Part shown: piece after piece, positions 8,447-16,815 of the stretch | How positions within the stretch are numbered: the stretch's first letter is position 1 | How the letters are laid out: the number at the start of each line of letters is the position of its first letter | Source: Planctomycetales bacterium | GTDB lineage: Bacteria > Planctomycetota > SZUA-567 | Assembly (NCBI GenBank): GCA_025997475.1 | Contig: BNUQ01000009.1 | Coordinates: forward strand, 1-52,097 | Length of the DNA stretch: 52,097 nt | Direction of reading: 5' to 3' | Notes under the pieces: generated by a model | Database searches by the model: none | Told to the model about the DNA's origin: nothing | The model's input: only the letters and a program-made list of their open reading frames with translations | Position numbers and translations under genes: made by a program

Positions 8447-10132
8447 ATGTCCGGTTCCGATTTTGTAATGCTCATCGTCGGCGTCAGCGCCTTTGCCGGC
8501 ATTTTGGGCGCGTGGCTTTTTCAGAAATTGCGGATTCCGCAAGTCGTCGGCTACATCGTCATCGGCGTTTTGGCGGGCGATTCCGGTTGCGGTTTTATTC
8601 ACGGGCAACACATCGAAGCGTTGCGCAGTTTTAATTTGCTCGCGCTGGGGGTAATCGGTTTTTTAGTCGGCGGCGAATTAAAAATAAGCGAATTTCGCCG
8701 CTATATTCGCCAATATATGGCGATGATGTTGGGCGCGGGCTTTGGCTCGTTCGCGCTCGTGGGAATTTCCACCGGCGCGATTGTATATGGCGTGTCCGCT
8801 TCCCTTCCCGCCGCGCTTGCCGCGGGTTTAGTTCTCGGCGCCATCGCCACGGCGACCGACCCGGCGAGCACCATCGATGTTTTTTGGGAGTATCGTTGTC
8901 GAGGAAAATTTACCACCGCCGTGGTGGCGATTATCGCGTTGGACGCCGCGCTTTCGATGACGCTTTATAGTTTGGGCAAAGGCGCGGCGCAAATTCTGAC
9001 GGGACACGGCGGCACGATTACGGTCGAGTTAATCGCGGTGGGCAAGGAATTGCTCGGCGCGATTTTACTCGGCGCGGTGGTCGGCGGCTGTTTGGCGAAA
9101 ATACTGCGCCGACTGGCGCAAAAAGAGCGCAAAATCGCGATTAGCATCGGCGTAATTTTGCTCGTCGTCGGCGTCGCCGCCGCGCTGGGTTTCGACGTGA
9201 TTCTCGCGGCGATGACGGCGGGGTTCACGGTAATCAATCTCGAACCGCGGCGTAGCGCCGAAGTTTTCGGCTTACTGCGGTCGTTCAGCATTCCGATTTA
9301 TGTTTTATTTTTCGTGTTAATCGGCGCGGGTTTGAATGTCGCGCAAACGCCGGCGTGGGTGTGGGGCGCGGTCGTCGCCTACGTGATTTGCCGGACGTTC
9401 GGCAAATGTTTTGGCTTATATTTAGGCGCGCGATTTAGCGGCGCGCCGCCGACGGTGCGCCGCTACGGCGGCTGGGCGTTGTTCACGCAAGGCGGCGTGG
9501 CGGTGGGCTTGACGATTATGGCGAGCGAGCATTTGCGCGACGCGATGATTACCGACAGTTTGTCGTTAAGTCAGATGATTATTATCACCGTAACGGCGAC
9601 GACGTTAATCGTGCAATTAATCGGTCCGCCGTTCGCCAAATACGCGGCTTATAAAGCGGGAGAAATGGGGAAAAGCATCACGGAAGAAGACATTTTAGCC
9701 GATTGGACGGTCGCCGACGCGCTGATTGGGCGGACGGCGCCGGCGGTGCGCGACGACGAGCCGGTCGAGAATTTAATCCGCAAATTCGCCGGCGGGGAGT
9801 TCACGACTCTGCCGGTGATGAACCGCGACGGGCAAGCCGTCGGCACGGTGTCGCTCGCCGGAATGCGCGAAATTTTGACCGACCAGAGTTGTTGGCGGTG
9901 GTTGCTTGTCGCCGACGCGATGCAGTCCCTCGGCAACGATAAACTGTATCCGACGACCAAATTAAACGCGGCGATGGAAATTTTGGGCGGCTCGCCGAAC
10001 GGCGAACTGTTGGCGCTCCAAGAAAACGGCGCGCCGTTCGGCATATTAAGCGAGCGGTTGGTGCGGCAGTTGGTCGCCGAAGAATTGTTGGCAAACTATC
10101 GCCGCGACGACAACGGCACGGGCGGCGGCTAA
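8447..10132 (+). CDS. CPA2-type cation:proton antiporter with C-terminal CBS pair
   Basis: A 561-residue membrane protein. The first 400 residues hold about twelve hydrophobic helices and the Na+/H+ exchanger fold. FQKLRIPQVVGYIVIGVLAG near residue 25 is typical of the KefB/GerN (CPA2) family, and ATATDPASTIDVF carries the T-D-P-A-S substrate-site motif. From about residue 420, DWTVADALIGRTAPAVRDDEPVENLIRKFAGGEFTTLPVMNRDG and a second repeat look like two CBS domains, which usually sense adenine nucleotides. It would exchange Na+ or K+ for protons across the inner membrane. The ribosome binding site is TGAGGG. No regulatory TrkA domain is seen. Confidence 0.87.
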   Translation: MSGSDFVMLIVGVSAFAGILGAWLFQKLRIPQVVGYIVIGVLAGDSGCGFIHGQHIEALRSFNLLALGVIGFLVGGELKISEFRRYIRQYMAMMLGAGFGSFALVGISTGAIVYGVSASLPAALAAGLVLGAIATATDPASTIDVFWEYRCRGKFTTAVVAIIALDAALSMTLYSLGKGAAQILTGHGGTITVELIAVGKELLGAILLGAVVGGCLAKILRRLAQKERKIAISIGVILLVVGVAAALGFDVILAAMTAGFTVINLEPRRSAEVFGLLRSFSIPIYVLFFVLIGAGLNVAQTPAWVWGAVVAYVICRTFGKCFGLYLGARFSGAPPTVRRYGGWALFTQGGVAVGLTIMASEHLRDAMITDSLSLSQMIIITVTATTLIVQLIGPPFAKYAAYKAGEMGKSITEEDILADWTVADALIGRTAPAVRDDEPVENLIRKFAGGEFTTLPVMNRDGQAVGTVSLAGMREILTDQSCWRWLLVADAMQSLGNDKLYPTTKLNAAMEILGGSPNGELLALQENGAPFGILSERLVRQLVAEELLANYRRDDNGTGGG

Positions 10133-10332
10133 ATAGACGGGGTCGTCTGACGCGATACGGCGCTTTATCTGCAACGGCGGCGCGGCGGCAGAAGACCGCG
10201 GCGGCAATCGACAAAATAAAATAACGGGAAAAACCGCCGCAACGATTTGACGAATTATTAGAGTCTGCGTCGCGCGCCTTTGGCGCCGTGGCGGTTGAAA
10301 GGATTGGGGAACGCAAAAATTTCCAAACCGGT

Positions 10333-11499
10333 CTAATCGGCGTCGCGGTCGTTCAAAATGCTCTCGATTTCGGCGGCGGTTTGCGCGAAACGTAGCCGGT
10401 CGCCGAGTTCTGACGAATTTGCCACGCCCCAATCAATCGCCGCGAACGTGTCTTTGACGGTTTGCAGAATTTCCGGCAACGCCGCCGCCGTTTGCGTGTT
10501 CGAGTCGTGCATCGAAAGTAATAAATTTTTTTCGCCGCGCCGAAACGCCGCCCGCAAATTTTTGGCGAACAATTGTTTTTTGCGCGGTATCCACACCGAA
10601 ATAATTTTATAGCCGCCGTCGGGATATTTCGCGTCGGTCAACAGCATCTTCAAGCCCAATCGCCGATACGTCGGCAGGCAACTCACGCCGTCTTTTTCGT
10701 ATTTCCACAACGGCGGGCGCACGTAACGCGGACGTTTGCCGGTCAAATACTCAATCCGGTCGAGACACTGTTGCAATTCGGTTTCGAGCAAATTATTTTG
10801 CCACGAGTTCGCCGCCGGCAACGCGGCGTGGCGCGGATGCGTGGTCGTTTGCTTGCCGTAGCCGCCGCCCCAGTGGACGCCGATAACGTGTCCCTGCCGG
10901 TCGATTTCCCGCAAAATCTCGCCGCCCGCCGCGGTCTCGCCTTTTTTGAACGTGTCGCGCAAAAACGTGTCCGGCGAAGTCAAGACGAAAAAAATTGCCG
11001 CCACGCCGATGTTCTCATTATTCGCGCCGCTCCGAAAATCCGCCAACGTCCGCAAAACCGACAAGGTCGGACTGCGCGGCGGGACTGCGTGGCGGACTGC
11101 GTCCGCTCGGACTATGTCCGCTCGGACTATGTCCGCTCGGACTGCGTCCGCGTCGCCGCTTTGCGCCGGACCGTCGTCAAACGACAGCGCGACGCGGAAA
11201 TAGTCGAGCAACGGAATAAAACGCGGTTCTTGTCCGGCAAAGTCCACGCGCACGACGCCTTCGCGCGGCGGTAATTTCGGCACGCAAACCGTCAGTTCGT
11301 CGCCGCGCTTTTTGACCGTCGAAAACGGCAATTTTTCACCGTCGCTCGTCAGCGTCAATTCGCCGGTCGCGGGGCGCAATTTCAGCGTTACCTGTTCGGT
11401 CGCGGTGAACAACACCGGCGGCGAGTCCGTCGCCAACGCGACCCCGGAGACCATTAACCAGAACAGTGAGCAGAGTGTTTTCTTATAGACCTGTTTCAT
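10333..11499 (-). CDS. NodB-type polysaccharide deacetylase, exported, with repeat insertion
   Basis: A 388-residue exported protein with an N-terminal signal peptide (CSLFWLMVSGVALA, cleaved near ATD). A beta-rich N-terminal domain precedes a NodB-like domain starting at VALSFDDGPA, whose Asp pair is the metal/catalytic motif 1. Later blocks include GVHWGGGYGKQTTTHPRH (motif 2-like) and RPRYVRPPLWKYEKDG (motif 3-like). It should remove N- or O-acyl groups from a cell-surface polysaccharide or peptidoglycan. Between SFDDGP and the next conserved helix (TLSVLRTLADF) there is an insertion of ADxVR pentapeptides encoded by 15-bp DNA repeats. I chose the ATG at 11497-11499 because the signal peptide starts there. 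Confidence 0.8.
   Translation of the reverse strand: MKQVYKKTLCSLFWLMVSGVALATDSPPVLFTATEQVTLKLRPATGELTLTSDGEKLPFSTVKKRGDELTVCVPKLPPREGVVRVDFAGQEPRFIPLLDYFRVALSFDDGPAQSGDADAVRADIVRADIVRADAVRHAVPPRSPTLSVLRTLADFRSGANNENIGVAAIFFVLTSPDTFLRDTFKKGETAAGGEILREIDRQGHVIGVHWGGGYGKQTTTHPRHAALPAANSWQNNLLETELQQCLDRIEYLTGKRPRYVRPPLWKYEKDGVSCLPTYRRLGLKMLLTDAKYPDGGYKIISVWIPRKKQLFAKNLRAAFRRGEKNLLLSMHDSNTQTAAALPEILQTVKDTFAAIDWGVANSSELGDRLRFAQTAAEIESILNDRDAD
11094..11153. repeat. Four 15-bp tandem repeats inside the deacetylase gene
   Basis: Four in-frame units of GGACTGCGTCCGCTC or GGACTATGTCCGCTC run back to back. Each contains the palindrome GGAC-TNN-GTCC. On the coding strand they encode the pentapeptide ADAVR or ADIVR. 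Degenerate GGACTGCGT pieces continue just to the left. Because the unit is a multiple of three, copy number can change without a frameshift. Confidence 0.9.
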
Positions 11500-11520
11500 C
11501 TTTTTTCTCACGGAGGTATC

Positions 11521-11600
11521 AGGAATTACCAATTAAAATTATCAAAACTGCGCGAAGCGAATTTGCCCATCAAACGCCAAAATTTTTAATTCCTCAAACA
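11521..11600. repeat. Heptad-arm hairpin element, copy 2 (short)
   Basis: Short arms AATTACCAATTAAAA and AAAATTTTTAATTCC flank the reversed core (TTATCAAAACTGCGCGAAGC, then GAATTTGCCCATCAAACGCC). It lies between the deacetylase start and the truA stop. Confidence 0.65.
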
Positions 11601-11622
11601 ACAAGTCCATCGCCCGTCCACG

Positions 11623-12396
11623 CTAATCATACTTCACCCATTCCAAACAAAGCCCCGCCGCCGGCGCGCTTTGTCCCGCCCGCGCCCGCGCTTTTGCGGC
11701 GATAATGGCGGGAACCGCCGCCGCGGCAAACCGTCCGCGCCCCACGTCAACCAACAGTCCCGCGATGTTGCGCACCATATTGTAGAGAAAACTGCGCCCT
11801 TCCACCTCCATAAAAATTTTGCCGCCGCTCGTAGTAACATCGCGGTCAAACGGCGCGTAGTCGGCGGCGAAAATCAAATCACAGCGGTCAATGGTGCGAA
11901 CGTTATTTTCACCGGCGCGTTGTTGATTGCTGAGCGACGTGAAGTCGTGTTCGCCGAGGAGCGCCGCCGCCGCGCCGCGCATCGCGGCGCAGTCCAGCGG
12001 ATACGGCACACGCCAAACCCGCCGGTCGAGCGCCGGACGCGATGGCGAATGCCACAGCGTATAGCGATAAAGTTTGCGCTTGGCGTCGTGGCGCGGATTG
12101 AAATTTTCGGGCACTTCGGCGACGGCGCGGACGGCGACATCGTCCGGCAATAAACCGTTCATCGCCGCGACAAAATTCGCCGTCGGTATCGGCGAGGCGA
12201 CCCGCGCGACGGCGACTTGCCCGCGCGCGTGCACGCCGGCGTCGGTGCGTCCGGCGCCGTAGAGGCGTGTCGGCGCGCCGGTCAAACGCGTCAATACCCG
12301 CTCGATTTCCGCCTGCACCGAGCGACCGTTGGGCTGAATTTGCCAGCCGCAAAAATTCGTGCCGTCGTATTCAATCGTGAATTTGAGGGAGCGCAT
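11623..12396 (-). CDS. truA: tRNA pseudouridine(38-40) synthase
   Basis: A 257-residue TruA. It isomerises uridines 38-40 in the tRNA anticodon arm. The catalytic Asp is D52 in YGAGRTDAGVHARGQVA, and the opening FTIEYDGTNFCGWQIQPNGRSVQ is the family N-terminal block. FLYNMVRNIAGLLVDVGRG near the C-terminus also fits. I chose the ATG at 12394-12396 because homologues start at that point; the frame continues upstream to 12486 without family similarity. The gene is on its own, flanked on both sides by heptad-arm elements. Confidence 0.94.
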   Translation of the reverse strand: MRSLKFTIEYDGTNFCGWQIQPNGRSVQAEIERVLTRLTGAPTRLYGAGRTDAGVHARGQVAVARVASPIPTANFVAAMNGLLPDDVAVRAVAEVPENFNPRHDAKRKLYRYTLWHSPSRPALDRRVWRVPYPLDCAAMRGAAAALLGEHDFTSLSNQQRAGENNVRTIDRCDLIFAADYAPFDRDVTTSGGKIFMEVEGRSFLYNMVRNIAGLLVDVGRGRFAAAAVPAIIAAKARARAGQSAPAAGLCLEWVKYD

Positions 12397-12467
12397 TTTT
12401 CCCCGCGGACTGTGGAAAAGGAAAAACCTTTTAATACAATGACCGCCGTTGGTTATATAGAGCAATG

Positions 12468-12572
12468 ACAAATTAAAAATTACCAATTAAAAGCGGCGGA
12501 GTTTGCGGATAAATTTGCTTCGCGCCATTTGATAATTACTCCTCAATATTTTAATTTGTAATTCTTAATTGC
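12468..12572. repeat. Heptad-arm hairpin element, copy 3
   Basis: Left arm ACAAATTAAAAATTACCAAT and right arm TTTTAATTTGTAATTCTTAA are largely complementary and periodic at 7 bp. The core is GCGGAGTTTGCGGATAAATT, then TGCTTCGCGCCATTTGATAA. It lies between the divergent truA and lipoprotein genes. Confidence 0.75.
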
Positions 12573-12611
12573 CCTAACGGTCGCTGAGAAAACGGAAACG
12601 GGAATTTCGGG

Positions 12612-13172
12612 ATGCAAAAAGCAGGTAAAAAGACCTTATTGGCGGTCGCCGCCGCTATCGGTTTCGCCGGTTGCGGCAACGACGCGCCGTTGCCGCCGGC
12701 ACCGGCATCGAGCAATGCGCCCGCGCCGACCAAGCCGCCGGTGAAAGAATTCGCCGCGCCGCGCGTAACCGCCGCCGATTTTACCGACCCCGCCGCTTCG
12801 CCGAAATTGCCGACGATGCCGGAATACGGCGACGGCGAACAGCGGCGGATGTTGACTATCGCCGAAATTCAGTCGTTGACCACCGCTCCGGCGGTTTCGG
12901 CGGCGCGAATGCAGTTGGAAGCCCACAACGACTTGCCGGAACTTGAGCCATACGCGGCGGATTTGCCGTCCCGCTACCAAACGCCGCCGACCGCGCGCTT
13001 GGCGAGCAACGTCGCCACGATGATTGACCCGATTGACGCCATCGACGGCATCGACCTCGACGGTCCCGAATTAAGCAGTAGTTTCGACAGTTTCCACCTC
13101 TACGAAGACACGCCGTCGTCGTTCAACAGCGCTAATCGCCCCCGTCCGGCGCGGGCGTGGAACGGGTATTAA
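12612..13172 (+). CDS. Putative lipoprotein (186 aa)
   Basis: The N-terminus is a lipoprotein signal: MQKAGKKTLLAVAAAIGFAGCGND, with basic residues, a hydrophobic stretch and the lipobox GFAGC (Cys21). The mature part starts with a Pro/Ala-rich linker (about residues 25-50) and continues as an acidic, Ala/Pro-rich chain with no recognised domain, ending in ANRPRPARAWNGY. It is probably anchored in a membrane facing the periplasm. I do not recognise a family. Gene-like codon use and the signal support a real gene. It stands alone between two heptad-arm elements. Confidence 0.75.
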   Translation: MQKAGKKTLLAVAAAIGFAGCGNDAPLPPAPASSNAPAPTKPPVKEFAAPRVTAADFTDPAASPKLPTMPEYGDGEQRRMLTIAEIQSLTTAPAVSAARMQLEAHNDLPELEPYAADLPSRYQTPPTARLASNVATMIDPIDAIDGIDLDGPELSSSFDSFHLYEDTPSSFNSANRPRPARAWNGY

Positions 13173-13292
13173 ATTCAATTCTCAATTAACAATTAACCAT
13201 TCATAATTAACCATGGTGGAGTTTGATTTTCAAATTCGCTTCGCACAATTTTGCCAATCAATTCCTTAACGGTTAATTTTCAACGGTTAATT
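13173..13292. repeat. Heptad-arm hairpin element, copy 4
   Basis: Left arm units CTCAATT, AACAATT, AACCATT and right arm units TTAACGG, TTAATTT, TCAACGG, TTAATTG flank the core GGTGGAGTTTGATTTTCAAA, then TTCGCTTCGCACAATTTT. The start abuts the lipoprotein stop codon. Confidence 0.75.
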
Positions 13293-13402
13293 GCTCTCAC
13301 GTCGCCGCGCTTCCTCGTATAAAAATCCCGCCGCCCCGCTACAATGGGCGGATTATTTTTTTGTCCGCCGCGCGACGATACGGCGCAACCGCGAATTTAA
13401 CG

Positions 13403-14320
13403 ATGATACGCCAATTGATTCGTCCGCTGTCTATCCCCGTGGCGCTCGCGGCGGGCGCGCTGTTGACGGACGCGCGAGCGGGCGTGCCGTATTTGCCGTA
13501 TTTCATTATGGGGATGCTGTTTATCGCGCTGTTGCCGGTCAATTTGCACGATTTGCATTTTCGCCGCCAGCACTGGTATTTGGTCGGCGCCGGCTTGTTG
13601 TCCGGCATCATCCCGTGGCTTATCGCGCAAAAATTCGGCACCAACGACTGGCTCGAAATGTTGTTTTTTTGTCAACTCGCGCCGGTGGCGTCGGCGATGA
13701 CGACGGTCGTCAGTTTTTTGCGCGGCAAAGTCGGCTTTTGCGCCACCGCCTTTGTTGTGGATAACCTTTTTATCGCCGTCGCGCTGTTGTTTTTTTTGCC
13801 GACGATGCGGGCGACCGGCGGCGAGCCGCTCGACGAATTGGCGCTCAACATCGGGCAAAGTTTGGGCATGATTTTCGCCGTGCCGTTTGTCCTCGCGCAG
13901 TTGGCGCGGCGGCTGTATCCGCCGGTCGGCGAATGGAGCGCCAAATATAAATTGGGGCGCGTCGCGTTCACGCTGTGGTGGTTGGTGTTGTTTATCGTCG
14001 GCGCCTACACGGTGGATTTTCTCCACCATTCCGGCGCCGTGTCCGGCGGGCAAATGCTCCGCGTGGCGCTCCTCAGTTTGGCGTTGTGCGGCTTTAATTT
14101 TACGCTGGGCTACTATTTGGGCGGCAAGGAATTTCCGCGCGAATGCAGTCAGGCGTTGGGGCAAAAAAACACGATTTTCGCGATTTATTTGGCGTTGGCT
14201 TTTGCCAATCCGGTGGTGGCGATGGCGCCGATTTTTTATTTGCTCTGGCAAAATCTCTGGAACGCCTGGCAGTTGCTCGCCGTCGCGATGGGCTGGCGAA
14301 AAACGATAAATAATACCTAA
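13403..14320 (+). CDS. Bile acid:sodium symporter (BASS)-like membrane protein
   Basis: A 305-residue integral membrane protein with about nine or ten hydrophobic helices. Its two halves resemble the BASS fold: LFFCQLAPVASAMTTVVSFLRGK near residue 90, and LGQKNTIFAIYLALAFANPVVAMAPIFYLLWQNLWNAW near residue 260. The second block is a typical C-terminal signature of this superfamily. BASS members import organic anions such as bile acids, keto acids or pantoate with Na+; the substrate here is unknown. I chose the ATG at 13403; an upstream ATG at 13361 would add a basic 14-residue tail and has no better ribosome binding site. Confidence 0.75.
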   Translation: MIRQLIRPLSIPVALAAGALLTDARAGVPYLPYFIMGMLFIALLPVNLHDLHFRRQHWYLVGAGLLSGIIPWLIAQKFGTNDWLEMLFFCQLAPVASAMTTVVSFLRGKVGFCATAFVVDNLFIAVALLFFLPTMRATGGEPLDELALNIGQSLGMIFAVPFVLAQLARRLYPPVGEWSAKYKLGRVAFTLWWLVLFIVGAYTVDFLHHSGAVSGGQMLRVALLSLALCGFNFTLGYYLGGKEFPRECSQALGQKNTIFAIYLALAFANPVVAMAPIFYLLWQNLWNAWQLLAVAMGWRKTINNT

Positions 14321-14328
14321 AAATAAGT

Positions 14329-14554
14329 ATCTCACGGAGGACACAGAGAAACACCGATTGCGGTTGCTCTATTCAATTGCCACGCCTTTTAAGGCGTGGT
14401 CGGCGGGCAAAAAAATAAAGGGCTTTAGCCCAAAGAAAAACATTTGGCTAAAGCCGGTCATTTGCCAACGCTATCCACGCGCTAAAGCGCGTGGCAATTG
14501 AATAGAGCATTTCCCAATCGGTATTTCTCCGAGTCCTCTGTGCCTCCGTGAGAA
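14329..14554. repeat. Nested palindromic element, complete copy A
   Basis: The outer arms are TCTCACGGAGG.CACAGAG...ACCGATTG on the left and CAATCGGT...CTCTGTGCCTCCGTGAGA on the right. Within them lies an element (14366-14508) bounded by GCTCTATTCAATTGCCACGC and its near complement GCGTGGCAATTGAATAGAGC. Its interior holds small hairpins (CACGCC-TTTTAA-GGCGTG, GGGCTTTAGCCC, CACGCGCTAAAGCGCGTG). It fills the gap between the BASS-like gene and pgsA. No coding potential is evident. It looks like a REP- or MITE-type element that is palindromic at several scales. Confidence 0.85.
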
Positions 14555-14606
14555 AAAGAAGTTAAAAAACCGGTCGAATTAACCATTAAAATTTGAGGAC
14601 TAACCG

Positions 14607-15230
14607 ATGAATCCGCGTTTGCTGAACTTGCCGAATTTGATGACCTTTTTCCGTTTTCCCGCCGGACTGGTGGTGCTGTGGTTGTTCGTGCGGATGTCGC
14701 CGGAGAATTATCCCGACGGTTATCCGGTGTGGTCGGCGATTGCGATTGCGATTATCGGCGTGCTGACGTTTCTCACCGATTTTTACGACGGGCGCGTGGC
14801 GCGGCGTTACGGCATTGTTACCGACGCCGGTAAAATGCTGGACCCGATTGCCGACAGTTTGTTTTTCACCTTGTTGCTGATGGGGTTAGCGTTGTCGGGG
14901 CGTTTTGAGGTGAGCATTTGGTTCACGGTGATAATGCTGTATCGTGAAGCCGGCGTGCAAACGATGCGGCGCATTGCGGCGCTGAAAGGCGTCGTGCTGA
15001 TGGCGGGCTGGGCGGGCAAATTGAAAATGGCGTTGCAAGGCGCCGCGATGGGCGTGTTCGGTTTCGCTCTGTTCGTCAACGACCTCCGCCTTGTCGCGGT
15101 CGGCGAACCGGCGCTGATTGTTTTGGCGTGGCTCGGCTCGGCGGTCGCGGCGCTCTGCGGCTTGCTCAGTTTGGGCGCGTATCTCTGGCAACTGCCGGAA
15201 ATGATGCGCGAACAGAAAGAGCAGAGTTGA
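14607..15230 (+). CDS. pgsA: CDP-alcohol phosphatidyltransferase (phosphatidylglycerophosphate synthase type)
   Basis: A 207-residue membrane enzyme. The CDP-alcohol phosphotransferase motif is complete: D-F-Y-D-G-R-V-A-R then G-I-V-T-D-A-G-K-M-L-D-P-I-A-D at about residues 53-78. NLPNLMTFFRFPAGL at the start is typical of PgsA. It would transfer a phosphatidyl group from CDP-diacylglycerol to glycerol-3-phosphate, the first step to phosphatidylglycerol and cardiolipin. Five or six helices span the membrane. The ATG follows GAGGA. The stop codon TGA (15228-15230) lies inside the first unit of a heptad-arm element, so the last residues (EQKEQS) are partly repeat-encoded. Confidence 0.88.
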   Translation: MNPRLLNLPNLMTFFRFPAGLVVLWLFVRMSPENYPDGYPVWSAIAIAIIGVLTFLTDFYDGRVARRYGIVTDAGKMLDPIADSLFFTLLLMGLALSGRFEVSIWFTVIMLYREAGVQTMRRIAALKGVVLMAGWAGKLKMALQGAAMGVFGFALFVNDLRLVAVGEPALIVLAWLGSAVAALCGLLSLGAYLWQLPEMMREQKEQS

Positions 15231-15312
15231 GAGTTGAGAGAGTGGAGTTTTTTTAAGACGCGCGAAGCGCAACCGATACTCAACTTTCAACTCTAAACTC
15301 TCAACTCTAAAA
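15222..15312. repeat. Heptad-arm hairpin element, copy 5
   Basis: Left arm AGAGTTGAGAGTTGAGAGAG and right arm CTCAACTTTCAACTCTAAAC are complementary with 7-bp periodicity. The core is reduced to GTGGAGTTTTTTTAAGACGC, then GCGAAGCGC. It supplies the pgsA stop codon. Confidence 0.8.
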
Positions 15313-15331
15313 TTATTCCCCGACAAATAAA

Positions 15332-16465
15332 ATGAAAAAATTCCCTCTCTGCCTCCTACTCCTCATCCTCGGCGCGTTCGCCGCGCACGGCGCGGATTCG
15401 CCGGATATTTTTCAAGAATTAAATCAACCCAGTGTCCGCGACCATTGGCAAAAGGGCGATAGAATCGCCGCCGCCGTGGCGCAGTTGACCGGCGAGGCGA
15501 TGTGTCCGTTTCTCGGACTTGGCGCGCACGGCGCTTATGTTTATTACAAAACCGCCGCGCCGGAGCGCGAGAAATTAGCGTGGCATTATCAGCCGTGGTG
15601 TTGGGGAATAATGCTGGCGTTGGCGGGTTTGGTCTTTCTGAACGCCACGGGCGGCGAGGCGCTGACGCCGATGCTCAAAAAGCCGATTGAGGCGTTGAAC
15701 GAAATTCTTGCCGTCGGCGGCGCGACGGTAACTCTACCGCTCGCGGCGGGAATTTTCGCCGGCAACGTCGGCGAGGCGTCGTGGCTGACGAGCGTGAGCA
15801 TTTTTCCGACGGCGATGGCGGGCGAAAGCGGGGCGCTCGCGACGGCAAACTGGGGACTTTTATGGCTCGCGGGTTTGGTCGCGGCGGGCGTGGTGTGGAT
15901 TTGCTGGCACCTCGTTGACGTGATGATTATTATTTCGCCGTTTCCGTTTGTTGACGCGCTCTTGCGCGGCGGACGCGCGACGCTGATGCTCGGTTTGGCG
16001 GCGCTGACGGCGCTCTCGCCGTTTTTAGGACTGTGCGTGTCGTTATTGATTATCGCGATTTGCGCCTTGTTATGCGGTTGGTGCGGGCGGTTTGTCTTAT
16101 ATGCGTGGACGCGGTTTTACGATTTATTTTTCGGGCGGGTCGCGTTGCCCATCCGCGCGTTCAGCGCCCGCGGTCTAAAAGGATGTGCGACGCGGACGCG
16201 CGGAACGTTGAGCGCGCGGGACGGCGCGTTGGTTTTCCGTTATCGGCGGTGGTTTATCGCGCCGCGCGAAACGGTCCTGCCGTTTGACGGCTATTTGCGC
16301 GACGGGCAAGTGGTGAAAACGGTCGGCGAACGGACGGTTCCGCTACTGACGCTCTTGCCGAGCGCGACGGCGCAAGCGGACGACGTGGCGCGAATGTTGC
16401 ATTTGACCGGCGCCGGTCGCGACGACAACGCCAAAACCGTGTTGGTAACGCGCGTCGTGCCTTAA
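15332..16465 (+). CDS. Membrane protein of unknown function (377 aa)
   Basis: An N-terminal signal or first membrane helix (MKKFPLCLLLLILGAFAAHGA) is followed by further hydrophobic segments at about 90-106, 125-145, 172-192 and 215-260. The last 110 residues are soluble and Arg-rich (GRVALPIRAFSARGLKGCATRTRGTLSARDGALVFRYRRWFIAPRETV). I see no family motif I can name. The segment HLVDVMIIISPFPFVDALLRGGRA is well structured, suggesting conserved topology. It is probably an inner-membrane protein. It follows pgsA on the same strand but a hairpin element lies between, so co-transcription is uncertain. Confidence 0.7.
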   Translation: MKKFPLCLLLLILGAFAAHGADSPDIFQELNQPSVRDHWQKGDRIAAAVAQLTGEAMCPFLGLGAHGAYVYYKTAAPEREKLAWHYQPWCWGIMLALAGLVFLNATGGEALTPMLKKPIEALNEILAVGGATVTLPLAAGIFAGNVGEASWLTSVSIFPTAMAGESGALATANWGLLWLAGLVAAGVVWICWHLVDVMIIISPFPFVDALLRGGRATLMLGLAALTALSPFLGLCVSLLIIAICALLCGWCGRFVLYAWTRFYDLFFGRVALPIRAFSARGLKGCATRTRGTLSARDGALVFRYRRWFIAPRETVLPFDGYLRDGQVVKTVGERTVPLLTLLPSATAQADDVARMLHLTGAGRDDNAKTVLVTRVVP

Positions 16466-16576
16466 CCTTGCGCGACCGGCGGCAATCAATACATTTGCCG
16501 CATTATGTGTTGCACAATTTTTTTTTGCGCAGTTGCGTAATTTTTTGCGCAATTTTTCAATGCTTAAAATTTATTC

Positions 16577-16650
16577 GCGGGCGTAGCTTAGTGGTAAAGC
16601 TCCAGCCTTCCAAGCTGATAATGAGGGTTCGATTCCCTTCGCCCGCTCCA
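16577..16650 (+). tRNA. tRNA-Gly (anticodon TCC)
   Basis: A complete 74-nt cloverleaf. Acceptor GCGGGCG pairs with CGCCCGC, the D arm begins AGCTTAGTGGTAAAGCT, the anticodon stem CAGC/GCTG encloses CTTCCAA (anticodon TCC), the T arm is GAGGG-TTCGATT-CCCTT, and CCA is encoded after discriminator T. A TAAAAT box at about 16565 could be its -10 element. Confidence 0.95.
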
Positions 16651-16677
16651 AATTTTTCCCGTAAATTCTCGAACTAT

Positions 16678-16773
16678 ACTCATTACGAATTGGTTTGCGG
16701 ATTTTGCCTCGCATAAACGTGAACTGCCGTGTGTTTACGCACTAACTTTTCCGCAAACCAATTCGCAATGAGT
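16678..16773. repeat. Long inverted repeat downstream of tRNA-Gly
   Basis: ACTCATTACGAATTGG followed by TTTGCGGA (16678-16701) pairs at 23 of 24 positions with its complement at 16750-16773, leaving a 48-base loop. It ends 43 bases before the stop of the convergent glycosyltransferase remnant. There is no T tract. It may be a small mobile palindrome or a structural terminator for both strands. Confidence 0.75.
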
Positions 16774-16815
16774 GTGGTGTGAATTACGCCAAAAGAAAAA
16801 ATCCGGTTGGCGCCG

